A DNA stretch of 64,000 bases from DASXUX01 sp036504595 (lineage in GTDB: Bacteria > Planctomycetota > SZUA-567 > H5-PLA8): positions 62,001 through 126,000 of the forward strand of contig DASXUX010000065.1 in the NCBI GenBank assembly GCA_036504595.1, in the 5' to 3' direction. The stretch's first letter is position 1, and each line of letters starts with the position of its first letter. A model generated the notes under the pieces. That model made no database searches. It had not been told where the DNA came from and saw only the letters and a list, made by a program, of their open reading frames with translations. The position numbers and the translations under genes are program-made. Below are positions 48,163 to 57,217 of the stretch, one piece after another.

Positions 48163-48374
48163 AAACAAACCGGAGAGCAAAAAGCCGCCAATGAAAAGGC
48201 CGCGCTGCATTCGAATGGGAAAACAACATGAAAAACCTCGTGGTTGTCGAGCTCATGAATAAGCGCCTCATTTCCGAAGCACTTGTCAGTTCTTCTCTCG
48301 GGAAATTGGATTGGACGAAATGGGCGGCAGGGCCGCCGACCGCCACAGGCACCGCCCGCGGCCCAATCGCTGCC

Positions 48375-49400
48375 ATGCGAAACAAGTTTGCCATGGTGGC
48401 GACACTCTGGTTGCTGCTTACCGCTGCTGTTCCAACGCATGCGGGCGTCTTCAACGTGCGCGATTACGGAGCGCTGGGCGATGACCAGACGGACAACACC
48501 GCCGCGTTCTCGAAATGTATCGACGCAGTTATAGCGGCCGGAGGGGGCCAGATGTATCTGCCGAACGGTCTTTATCGCGGCCGGATTACGATTCCCCCAG
48601 TGTCGAAGCCCCTGCCGAGCTGGATCACCGTAGAAATTGTTGGTGAGAGCGAACCAGCACCGGTGTTCGGTACCATCGGTAATTTTCCTCTGCAAAATCA
48701 CGGCACCATCGTCAAGTGCCTGGCCGAATCAGGAACCGCGGTTATCTCGGCCAGCAAATCGCCTAATTCTCTCTATGGCGGATTCTCCGCAGTTTACGTG
48801 GTCATCCGCAACCTTGATGTCCGAGCCTACGACAATCCCGGCATCAGCGGCATTGACCTCTACTTCGCGATGCAATGCCGCATAGAGAATGTGTTCATCA
48901 ACACCGGTGTTTACAGCGTGCAAGCCGCCAAACCGACCCACGGAACCAGCGGACTGATCACTCCCACGAACAATAACGCCGCATTGACCATTCTGCGCAA
49001 CGTGATCGTGACCGGTTATCACACCGGCATCCTTGTCAATGAGCACACCGACGGGGACAACATCAATTTGGCCTGCAACTTTAACGGACTGGAATTCGCG
49101 ACCGCTCATCATGCCTCGCGCTTTGGCCGGGTGGGTGCGCAGCGTTGCACTCACAACATCGCGGTGTCGGGCCGGCACGGTTTTTCCATCGAACAACTGG
49201 ATATCGAGATTGCCGGACCGCGGCAGACGAATAGCAACAATGAATGGCAGGCCACCGAATACAACATTGACGACCCAAAGAATTTCGGCACTGGCGATGT
49301 CAACTACTGGGTTGTTGAAGGTAACGTGGGCGCGGTCGAGAAGTTCATCATAAATGGCGGCTCGGGCATTCGCGCGCGGCGGATCGGCTCGGCCCGCTGA
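48375..49400 (+). CDS. Secreted right-handed beta-helix protein (pectate-lyase-like)
   Basis: Predicted 341 residues from ATG 48375, where a signal peptide begins (MRNKFAMVATLWLLLTAAVPTHAG). The open frame extends back to 48228, but those 49 residues are not hydrophobic and do not fit. The mature start FNVRDYGALGDDQTDNTAAF is the standard opening of pectate-lyase-like superfamily proteins. Later rungs include NTGVYSVQAAK, VTGYHTGILVN and GRHGFSIEQLDIEIAG. The catalytic residues are not evident. It probably acts on a polysaccharide as lyase, hydrolase or binding protein. Confidence 0.75.
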   Translation: MRNKFAMVATLWLLLTAAVPTHAGVFNVRDYGALGDDQTDNTAAFSKCIDAVIAAGGGQMYLPNGLYRGRITIPPVSKPLPSWITVEIVGESEPAPVFGTIGNFPLQNHGTIVKCLAESGTAVISASKSPNSLYGGFSAVYVVIRNLDVRAYDNPGISGIDLYFAMQCRIENVFINTGVYSVQAAKPTHGTSGLITPTNNNAALTILRNVIVTGYHTGILVNEHTDGDNINLACNFNGLEFATAHHASRFGRVGAQRCTHNIAVSGRHGFSIEQLDIEIAGPRQTNSNNEWQATEYNIDDPKNFGTGDVNYWVVEGNVGAVEKFIINGGSGIRARRIGSAR

Positions 49401-49469
49401 AAGAAACCATCGCACGTTGTCATGGATACAACTCGCACATCCAATTAATCCCCGGTGGGAAGAAGCACC

Positions 49470-50126
49470 ATGAACGACATTAAAAGAACGGCGCTCTCTT
49501 TGACCAATGCACTCGCACTGCTTGCTTCCTTTGCCGTGCTGCAAGCGGCCGAAAACAACGAGGCATCCGACCTCGCTCAACTCGTGGCGGAAACCCACAC
49601 CAGCTCGCTCAACCTGCGCCAAGAAACTCTGCGCAAGACCATCGCCAAAGACACTGCCTGGCCCCAGGGCGTCTGGGGCGAAAATCTGTGGTGCCTCTCC
49701 GCACTGTATCTGAACGAAAAAACGGACGATGCCAACGCACGTTTGCTCAAGCAGGCAAAGGATTATATTGCGTCGAACCCGACCCTGGCGGCGCGCACGT
49801 CGCCGGAAGCGCCGGGGAACTTGCCGTGGACGTTCTTTTCCGTTACCGACTACGTGCGGACGCTCTGCCTCTTCCATTCGAAAAGCCCGCATTTTCCGGG
49901 GCGTCTGAAGCCGGAAACGGAAGCGGCAATGAAGGAGGCGCTCTGGCTTTGGGTCCGCAGCGAAAGCCGGCTCGCTGACATCGGCCAGAACGATCTTCTT
50001 TTGCTGCTGGGCACGGAAAACCATGACCTGAACCGGCGGCCGGCGTATTACCCGGCAGAATCGTGCGTGCGGGATGCTCTTCATTGGCCCGGTGCAACGG
50101 CAATTGGATTTCTCAAAGTAAGCTAA
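49470..50126 (+). pseudogene. Truncated secreted protein of unknown function
   Basis: From ATG 49470 (GGTGGGA about nine bases upstream) the frame has a signal peptide ending VLQAAEN. A helical domain follows (residues about 25-195) with NLRQETLRKTIAKD, WGENLWCLSALYLNEKT and LLLGTENHDLNRRPAYY. Its start resembles a helical alpha/alpha-type domain of longer proteins. The tail after RRPAYY reads differently, and the protein stops at 218 residues, probably short of its original length. I cannot name the family. Confidence 0.5.
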
Positions 50127-50162
50127 ACAGAGCGGTCAACGACCGAAAAGCTGGAGATCCTC

Positions 50163-52097
50163 ATGAAACACAAACTCCCATTCATCACCGTCCTGCTGCT
50201 GGTGCCACTGTTGCTCGCATTGCCGTTCGCGCTGCGCGCGGCAGAGACGCAGAAGCCCAACATTATTTATTTCATGATCGACGAACTCGGCTATTTCGAG
50301 CCGTCGTATATGGGCAACCCGAACATCCAGACACCCAACGTCGATAAGATGGCGATGGCGGGCATTCGCTTCAAGAATCTCTTCGCAGGTTCGGCTGTGT
50401 GCGCGCCGACGCGATGCTGCTTTCTGACGGGCAAGCACAGCGGCCACACATCGGTGCGTTCCAATGGGGGCGGCACGCCGATGCGGGCCAATGATGTGAC
50501 GATTGCGCAGATCCTGAAGCCGCTGGGTTACGCTACGGGCGGCTACGGCAAGTGGGGTTGCGGCGGACGCGACTCGACCGGCGTGCCGGAGAAGCATGGG
50601 TTCGATGAGTTTCTCGGCTACTACGATCAGGTTCACGCGCACACGTATTATCCGCCGTACCTCGTCCGTAATAGCGAAGAGGTGCAGCTGGACGGCAACA
50701 AGGGTGGAGACAATGGGAAGACCTACTCGCAATACGTCATCCACAACGCGGCGATGAAGTTTATCCGCGAGAACAGCAATCGTCCATTTTTTGCCTATCT
50801 GCCCTACACACCGCCGCACGGTGATTTCAGCATTCCCGACGATGATCCGGCATGGGCGATCTACAAGGACAAGCCGTGGCCGGAAGCGGCGCGGCGCTAC
50901 GCGGCGATGGTCACGATGATCGATCGCGGAGTCGGCGAAATTCTCGCGCTGCTCAACGAATTGGGCATCGAGAAAAACACGCTGATCTTTTTCAGCGGAG
51001 ACAACGGCGGCGCGGATTATTTCAAGTCGAAGGAATTTCCACGCGGCGTCCACGGTGCTAACAAGGACCCCAAGACCGGTGTGGAGTATCGCGGAAAGAA
51101 GGGTGATCTTTACGAAGGTGGGCTGCGTATTCCATTCGTCGCGTACTGGCCGGGAAAGATCGAGCCCGGGCGCACGAGCACCCATCTCGGATACTTCCCC
51201 GACATCCTGCCGACGATTGCCGAGGTCACCGGCGCGACCGCTCCGCCGGACATCGACGGTATCTCAATTGTGCCCGAGTTGATCGGAGAAACGGCTGCGG
51301 GGCACGCGCAGAAGCAGCACGACTATCTCTACTGGGAAATCGGCGGCTGGACCGCGATCCGGCAGGGCGACTGGCGCGCGGTGCAGCCCGCTAGAAAGGC
51401 GCCGTGGGAACTCTACGATTTGTCGCAGGATCCCAGCGAATCGAAGAATCTCGCCGCAGGCCAGCCCGACGTTCTCGCGAAGCTCGCGGCGCTCGCACAG
51501 AAGGCGCACGAGCCGGCTGTCGAGGGAACGTTCTCGCGGACGGACCGACACGAACGCGATCGCCGCGCGAAGTTCGGCAGGGAGGACGAATCGGACGCTC
51601 AAGCCCGTCCTTCCGGTGTGCGGAAGAAGAGCGCAGAGATTGCAGGCTCCATGCCCACGGAGGGATTGTTGCCGAATAAGGACTGGAAGATCGTCCGGTT
51701 CAGCAGCGAGAACGCGGCCAATCAGAAGTTTGCGCGCAACTCCATCGACGGCGACCCTTCGACGATCTGGCATACGAAGTTCAGTGGTGGCGTCGCCCTA
51801 CCGCCGCACGAACTGGTCATTGATCTGGGCGCGGAACACACCATCCGAGGCTTCGTTTATCTTGGCCGTCAGGACGGGGGCTGGAACGGCGCTGTCAGGG
51901 ACATCGAATTCTGTGTGAGTTCCTCGGCCGATAAGTTCGGCGATCCCGTCGCGAAAGCCACGCTTGCCAAAACCAGGGAAGCGCAGCCGGTCAAATGCCC
52001 GGAAACGAAGGGCCGTTATGTCCTTCTCCGCATGCGCTCCGAACAAGAGGGCCACGAATTCGCCTCCATCGCTGAACTGGGTGTCATGGGCGATTGA
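50163..52097 (+). CDS. Secreted sulfatase with C-terminal discoidin (F5/8 type C) domain
   Basis: Predicted 644 residues; signal peptide to about ALRAAET. Motifs: FMIDELGYFEPSYMG, Cys80 in SAVCAPTRCCFLTG, GYGKWGCGGRD in place of GKWH, FSGDNGGADYF, KGDLYEGGLRIPF. Residues about 500-644 form a discoidin-like domain (NSIDGDPSTIWHTKF, ELVIDLGAEHTIRGFVYLGR), which usually binds galactose-containing or other glycans and would hold the enzyme on its substrate. Two further residues differ from the neighbours: Trp-Gly after Lys in the GKW block. Confidence 0.87.
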   Translation: MKHKLPFITVLLLVPLLLALPFALRAAETQKPNIIYFMIDELGYFEPSYMGNPNIQTPNVDKMAMAGIRFKNLFAGSAVCAPTRCCFLTGKHSGHTSVRSNGGGTPMRANDVTIAQILKPLGYATGGYGKWGCGGRDSTGVPEKHGFDEFLGYYDQVHAHTYYPPYLVRNSEEVQLDGNKGGDNGKTYSQYVIHNAAMKFIRENSNRPFFAYLPYTPPHGDFSIPDDDPAWAIYKDKPWPEAARRYAAMVTMIDRGVGEILALLNELGIEKNTLIFFSGDNGGADYFKSKEFPRGVHGANKDPKTGVEYRGKKGDLYEGGLRIPFVAYWPGKIEPGRTSTHLGYFPDILPTIAEVTGATAPPDIDGISIVPELIGETAAGHAQKQHDYLYWEIGGWTAIRQGDWRAVQPARKAPWELYDLSQDPSESKNLAAGQPDVLAKLAALAQKAHEPAVEGTFSRTDRHERDRRAKFGREDESDAQARPSGVRKKSAEIAGSMPTEGLLPNKDWKIVRFSSENAANQKFARNSIDGDPSTIWHTKFSGGVALPPHELVIDLGAEHTIRGFVYLGRQDGGWNGAVRDIEFCVSSSADKFGDPVAKATLAKTREAQPVKCPETKGRYVLLRMRSEQEGHEFASIAELGVMGD

Positions 52098-52148
52098 TTC
52101 GCGCACTTGGAGAGTTCCGTGAAGCAAAGCGAAAGGATCAACCAAACC

Positions 52149-53051
52149 ATGAAGCACGCTATTCTACTCAACGCGTTGCTGCTGATCGCGATGCCGGCCT
52201 TGTCCTTTGCGGGCGAAAAGTCCGCCAGAGAGGCGTCTGACAAAACGCCTCCCGGCAAGGAGTACATCTACAAGACATCCGCCGGCAAGCCGCGCAAGAT
52301 GGAAATCTACTTCCCGCCGAACCATGACCCCGCCAAGTCGAAAGTGCCGGGGCTGATTCTGTTTCACGGCGGCGGCTGGAGCGGCGGCACGCTCGATCAG
52401 TTCCGCGCCGCCTGCGCCTACTTCGCCGGCCGCGGGCTGGTCTGCGCGACGGCAGAGTATCAGATGATTGGCCGCAGTGAGATGCCCCAGGGCGAGTCGC
52501 ACAAGCGTGTCTGCGTCACCGACGCGAAAAGCGCCATCCGCTGGTTCAAGCAGCACGCGGGCGAACTCGGCATGGATCCCGCTCGCATCATTACCGGCGG
52601 CGGCAGCGCGGGCGGCCACATTAGCGCTCTCGCTACCCTGAACCCCGGTCTCAACGATCCTGCCGACCCGAAGGATATCGATACCATCGTCGTCGCCTAC
52701 CTCTGGTTTAACCCCGCCTTTTCCCCAGACGATAACAAGGATCCCGAGATCGATGTTCTTTCCCACCTGAAAGCCGAGCTACCGCCCGCCATCGTCTTCT
52801 TCGGCGATCAGGACACATGGAAGAAAGGCTGGGAAGTCGCCTACGCGAAATGGGAATCCCTCGGCGTCAAAACCATCGATCTCCAAATCGCTCCCGGCCA
52901 GACACACAGCTTCTTCAATAAAGAGCCGTGGCGCACCGTCACCCTTATCGCCGCAGACAAATTCCTCGTGAAGCGCGGCCTGCTCATCGGCGAGCCGACC
53001 CTCAAAGCCCCGGGCACGGGAGAAAAGCTCGTTCCCGCTCCGCAAAACTAG
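52149..53051 (+). CDS. Secreted alpha/beta-hydrolase esterase
   Basis: Predicted 300 residues from ATG 52149, where the signal peptide starts (MKHAILLNALLLIAMPAL..AGE). It belongs to the HSL/BD-FAE-like esterases: oxyanion motif LFHGGGWSGG, nucleophile Ser153 in TGGGSAGGH, probable Asp222 in FFGDQDTW and His253 in PGQTHSFF. A carbohydrate deacetylase or feruloyl-type esterase is likely given the context, removing acyl groups that shield the glycan from the sulfatases and rhamnosidases. It sits 51 bases after one sulfatase and just before another (broken) one. Confidence 0.85.
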   Translation: MKHAILLNALLLIAMPALSFAGEKSAREASDKTPPGKEYIYKTSAGKPRKMEIYFPPNHDPAKSKVPGLILFHGGGWSGGTLDQFRAACAYFAGRGLVCATAEYQMIGRSEMPQGESHKRVCVTDAKSAIRWFKQHAGELGMDPARIITGGGSAGGHISALATLNPGLNDPADPKDIDTIVVAYLWFNPAFSPDDNKDPEIDVLSHLKAELPPAIVFFGDQDTWKKGWEVAYAKWESLGVKTIDLQIAPGQTHSFFNKEPWRTVTLIAADKFLVKRGLLIGEPTLKAPGTGEKLVPAPQN

Positions 53052-53057
53052 AAGAAA

Positions 53058-53940
53058 ATGAAACTAAGTCTCACCATCCTGACGAGTTGTCTGCTGCTCT
53101 GTGCCCAGGCTTTTGCAGTCGCAGCGGAGAAGCCGAACGTTTTGCTTATTATAGCGGATGATTTGCGTCTCCAGTTGTCCTGTTATGGCGACAAGCACAT
53201 TCACACCCCGAACATCGATGCGCTGGCCGCGTCCGGGACGCTGTTCCGCACCGCCTACATCGCGCAGTCGTCGTGCAGTCCCTCGCGGGCCTCGATTTAC
53301 ACGGGACTGTTTCCCCATACCCACGGGCACCTCGGACTGGCGAAACCGCAGAATCCCCCGCTACGGGAGGAATACCGCAACCAGACACTGCCGGTACTCA
53401 TGAAGGCCGCCGGCTATCGCACCGCGATCATTGGCAAGCTGCATGTAAATCCCAAAAGCGTTTTCCCGTTCGACCTCAATCTCAACGCCAAGGTCGGTCC
53501 GGCCGGCGCGCGCGAGGTCAGCGCCATGGCGGAAGCGGCCGGCCAGTTACGAAGCTGGACTGCGCGAACCGTTCCTCCCCCGTTGGAAGGGCGTGACGAA
53601 GCCGGGCCTCGTCAGCGAGGCCTCCGTCTCCTCGGTTGACATTCTGCCGACCATTCTTGATGCGGCCGGGGTGTTGATCCCCTCGCACGTTCAGGGACGC
53701 TCGCTGCGTGACGTCGGGGCCGGCAACAACACCGGTTGGCGCACCACGCTTGCGGGTGAGTTCCATCAGCATGGTGAACGCCCGTTCTTTCCCAGGCGGG
53801 CGCTTCGCGACTCGCGCTACAAGATCATTCACAACTTGCTCGCCGGGAAACTCAAAATCAACGTCGGCATCGATGGCGATACCGCTGGTGAGGTCGTCCA
53901 AACGCCGGCCTATCAGGACGCGCCGATCCGCATTACAACC
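53058..53940 (+). pseudogene. Sulfatase with internal deletion and frameshift
   Basis: The frame from ATG 53058 has a signal peptide, IIADDLRLQLSCYG and Cys73 in SSCSPSRASIYTG, then IIGKLHV, and loses homology near residue 161. The rest of a sulfatase continues in another frame from about 53540: SYEAGLREPFLPRWKG, SVDILPTILDAAG and HQHGERPFFPRRALRD, up to about 53940. Some 150-200 central residues, including the DNG block, are gone. The blocks before and after resemble heparan-N-sulfatase-like enzymes. As read, it cannot give an active product. Confidence 0.72.
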
Positions 53941-54112
53941 ACTCCCACCGAACCGCGTTCCCCGGTGCGTTGCGAACAGGGTGACCATGCTTTGCTCCCG
54001 CATCGAAGTTGGGGTGGGTTTAGGCACGTGTCGCAAAACCGGATCACTTCGCCGCTTTGTCGGACATGTCGAAGTATAAGTGGTCGATGGGTGCTGCAGC
54101 GGCTGCTTGATC

Positions 54113-54310
54113 ATGTCGGCAGGGGATGCGAAGAGCGGGGTTATTCGACGAATCGCGCTGGTTGTTCTGACGCTTCTGTATGCGATCCTGTTGCCTTCCT
54201 CGCCCGCGAACGCTATCAGGGACAAGGAGAACCAGGGGCGCTGGACAAGTGGTCCCATCGCGACCCGCCAGAACTGGGGCGACTTGGCGGCACAACCGTA
54301 CCGCCATTGA
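54113..54310 (+). CDS. Short ORF with signal peptide (65 aa), possible fusion remnant
   Basis: ATG 54113 opens a frame with a convincing signal peptide (IALVVLTLLYAILL followed by SSPANA) and then only about 30 residues (RWTSGPIATRQNWGDLAAQ). Either it is a small exported protein, or the head of one gene joined to the tail of another, as elsewhere here. No family is recognised. The sulfatase remnant ends shortly before. Confidence 0.35.
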   Translation: MSAGDAKSGVIRRIALVVLTLLYAILLPSSPANAIRDKENQGRWTSGPIATRQNWGDLAAQPYRH

Positions 54311-54376
54311 AAGAAGAAGAGAGCCGGTTTTCACGACGCGACTCGAAACTTGGCAGGATTAAGGAAAGACGCGACC

Positions 54377-56353
54377 ATGAACCGCACAACAATCAAGAGA
54401 TTAAGCTGGGTGCTTGCTGCGACAACCATCTGGGTCGTGACTGCGGCCGCGACCGACAAACCACTGCCTGCTCCGCCGGACCTGACGCAGGGCGGCAAGC
54501 GGGACAACAAACATGATTGGTTGCTGGGACCGACCGGGGCCCGAGGCTGGATCTTCTTCCGGCACGAGGATCAGACGGCTGCGTCCCGACAGATCCTGAT
54601 TACCGCCGTTGAAAAAGGTTCGCCGGCTGAGGGACTTCTGCAGGCCAACGACGTGATCTTGGGCGTGAACGGAAAACAGTTTGTCAACGACGCTCGCAAG
54701 AACCTCGGTCACGCCATTGCGGCAGCCGAGGAGAAGGACGGCGTGTTGGCGCTGATTCGCTGGCGTGAGGGGCAGAGCACAAACGTGGAGCTGAAGCTGC
54801 CGGTGCTCGGCGCCTACAGCGACACCGCGCCTTACAACTGCGCCAAGTCGAAAAATATCTTTGAGCAAGGCTGTCAGCTTATTGCGAAAAAGGGCCTGAA
54901 AGACGCCGACATTCCCATAGACCTCAACGCGCTGGCGCTGCTGGCCAGCGGCAAAGAGGAGTACCGTCCCATGCTGGCCGCCTATGCCAAAAAGGTGGCC
55001 GCATCGCTCAAGCCAAGCGTATGGAACTGGTACTACGCGTACGGGAACCTGTTCCTGGCCGAGTATGTCCTGGCCACCGGTGACCAGACCGTCCTGCCAG
55101 AACTCAAACGCGTCGCAGTGGAAGCGGCCAAAGCCCAGTGCATGAACGGGATGTGGGGACATGCCGCAGCCCTGCCCGACGGCCATTCGGAAGGCTATGG
55201 CGGCATGAACCAGATCGGGTTGCCATTGACCCTCTCGCTGGTGCTGGCCCGCAAAGCGGGCGTGAACGATCCGGCCGTCGACCGGGCGATCGAAAGGTAC
55301 CTTCGAGTGGCGCGCTGGTTTGTCAACAAGGGAGCGATTCCCTATGGCGATCATGCGCCCTGGCAGACACACGATGATAACGGCAAGTGCTCCTGTGCGG
55401 CGGTGCTGTTCGACTTGCTGGACGATCGAGAGGCGACGTCGTTCTTCTCCCGGATGGCCACGGCGGCCTACGACGAGCGGGAATATGGGCACTGCGGCTG
55501 TTTCTGGAATTATCTTTGGGCGCTTCCCGGCGCATCCCGCTGCGGTCCATTGGCCACGGGCGCATACCTGAAGGAGCAAAGCTGGTATTACGACCTGGCC
55601 CGCAACTGGCGAGGCGGCTTCGTATACCAAGAGGTCGAGGAAGGTGACGAAAACAAAAACTATAATGCATGGGATTTGACCGGCGGCTATCTCTTGTCCT
55701 TCGGGCTGCCGCTCAAGAGTCTGTATGTGATTGGCAAGAATCCATCTGCACCGCCGCCGCTGAAGCGTGAGGAAGTCACGGAAGTCATTGCCGCCGGGCG
55801 CGACTTCTTTCCGGTGAGCGGAAAGAACGGGTACGATTCGCGCGAGACCGGCCAGTTGTTGGCCGGGTTGGCAAGTTGGTCTCCGGCAGTGCGCCTGCGG
55901 TCGGCCCGAGCACTCGGCCGGCGCGAGGGAGATTTTGTGCCGGCACTGCTGAAGTCAGTGGCCGGTTCCGACCGCAACGCCCGTTACGGCGCCTGTGAGG
56001 CGCTCGGTTGTTTGGGGCCGCGGGCCGACGCGGCCGCGCCGCAGTTGCGCGCACTGCTCAACGATCCGGATCCGTGGCTGCAATGCATGGCGTGCAATGC
56101 TATTGCGCATCTCAGCTCGGAGGTCCGCAAGGGCAGCGCCAACGACCTGCTGACGATGGCGGTGCGCGGGAATCCGGACGATTCGCGGGGGATGGCCAAC
56201 CGCGCGGTTGCCGCCGCGCTCTTTGACCTTTTGGCGATGGCAGTATTGGCACCGGCGCATCCCCCGCTCATATCTATAGTGCCGCAGGAGTGTACACAGT
56301 TACGCTGTCCGTCTGGGATGGAACGACCAGCACGACCGAGCAGATGGAGTTAG
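54377..56353 (+). pseudogene. PDZ/HEAT secreted protein (DUF6288-like), 3' end replaced
   Basis: From ATG 54377 (AAGGAAAG upstream) comes a signal peptide (to about TAAATD), a PDZ domain (about 55-150, LITAVEKGSPAEGLLQANDVI), a helical barrel-like domain (about 160-480, MWGHAAALPDGHSEGYGGM, YGHCGCFWNYLWALPG) and HEAT-like repeats (about 500-615). This build recalls the DUF6288 proteins of PVC bacteria. After AVAAALFD (about 56228) the frame runs into DNA that, in another frame, encodes a PKD domain. The last 40 residues are therefore read-through and not native. Confidence 0.65.
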
Positions 56354-56862
56354 TAGTCGGAATGTCCGCGGTGCCACCGGGCCCGGATAACGGCGGAGAT
56401 CCGCATTGGATGGAAGGTGAGAACAACGTGTTTGTCATCACGAAAGGATCGGTGAAGTTCTCGTTTGTTGATGGAGCCAAAGATATGTTGCAGCTTTCAG
56501 GTACTCTTCCGATCAGTCAGTTCTTCAAGCCGAATGATCGAAAGGTCACGTTCTTAATGGGAGAACTGAAAAAAGAGTTCACGTTGGACTCGAAGGGAAA
56601 GGCTGCTGACGGCAAGAGCCGCTTGAAGTTGAATGGGAAGATGAAGAAGGGCGTTTTCAAGGCCACGCCCGTCAACTTCACACTTATTGTTAAGGGTGAA
56701 CCCCTGCTGAAGAAGCTTGAGCCATTTGGATTCACCAGTAGCGATACGAATGTGGCATCTGTATCCACGAGCGTCCGGGTTCTCGTAGATCAACTCGTCT
56801 ATCAGACCAGGAAGACGTTCCAGTATAAGGCGACTGCGGGAAAGAGCGGATCGGGGCGATAA
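56227..56862 (+). pseudogene. C-terminal fragment of a PKD protein with the shared C-terminal module
   Basis: The frame opens directly after a stop at 56224-56226, inside a PKD domain (FGDGSIGTGASPAHIYSAAG, VYTVTLSVWDG), and runs to 56862. After a linker comes the module found at the end of the Kelch giant: LSGTLP, VTFLMGELKKEFTLDSKG, KGVFKA and a last strand before YKATAGKSG. There is no proper start; GTG 56290 is the first candidate. It is the 3' end of a large exported protein whose 5' part is missing, fused to the PDZ/HEAT gene. Confidence 0.65.
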
Positions 56863-57217
56863 CCGTTTCATCCTGCGAGGCAGGCAAAAGCGCCTTCTCA
56901 GGAGTCAAGTCCGGCAAATTTGCGGCGGTCTGAGCCACGTGCGTTTCGTCTTTGTCGACGTAAATAGTCCGATTGAGCGCGGGCGTGAGGGACAGAAGAC
57001 CAGGATCGTTCCGAAAGTGTGCCGCAGGTTCTGCCGCCTAAATAGGACGGATTGCGCCAAGTTCGGATTGCATTAACCTAACATAACGTTACCGGACGAT
57101 ACTGCCGGACTTTTCGGTTGTATTGATTCACCGCGTTATCTAAGCATCGCTAGATGCGCAGCCCAAATGGGCAGAAACGTCCAAGGTGGTCATGCATCTA
57201 AGTCGATGCTCTTAAAA
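56863..57217. other. Gene-free stretch between convergent genes
   Basis: It separates the PKD fragment from the minus-strand gene that ends at 57218. No clear gene, RNA or T-tailed hairpin is visible. Confidence 0.4.

Noticed and set aside
48228..48374. N-terminal extension of the beta-helix protein
   Set aside because: The 49 extra residues precede a good internal signal peptide and would block export. They could be the tail of a lost gene, but I cannot support it.
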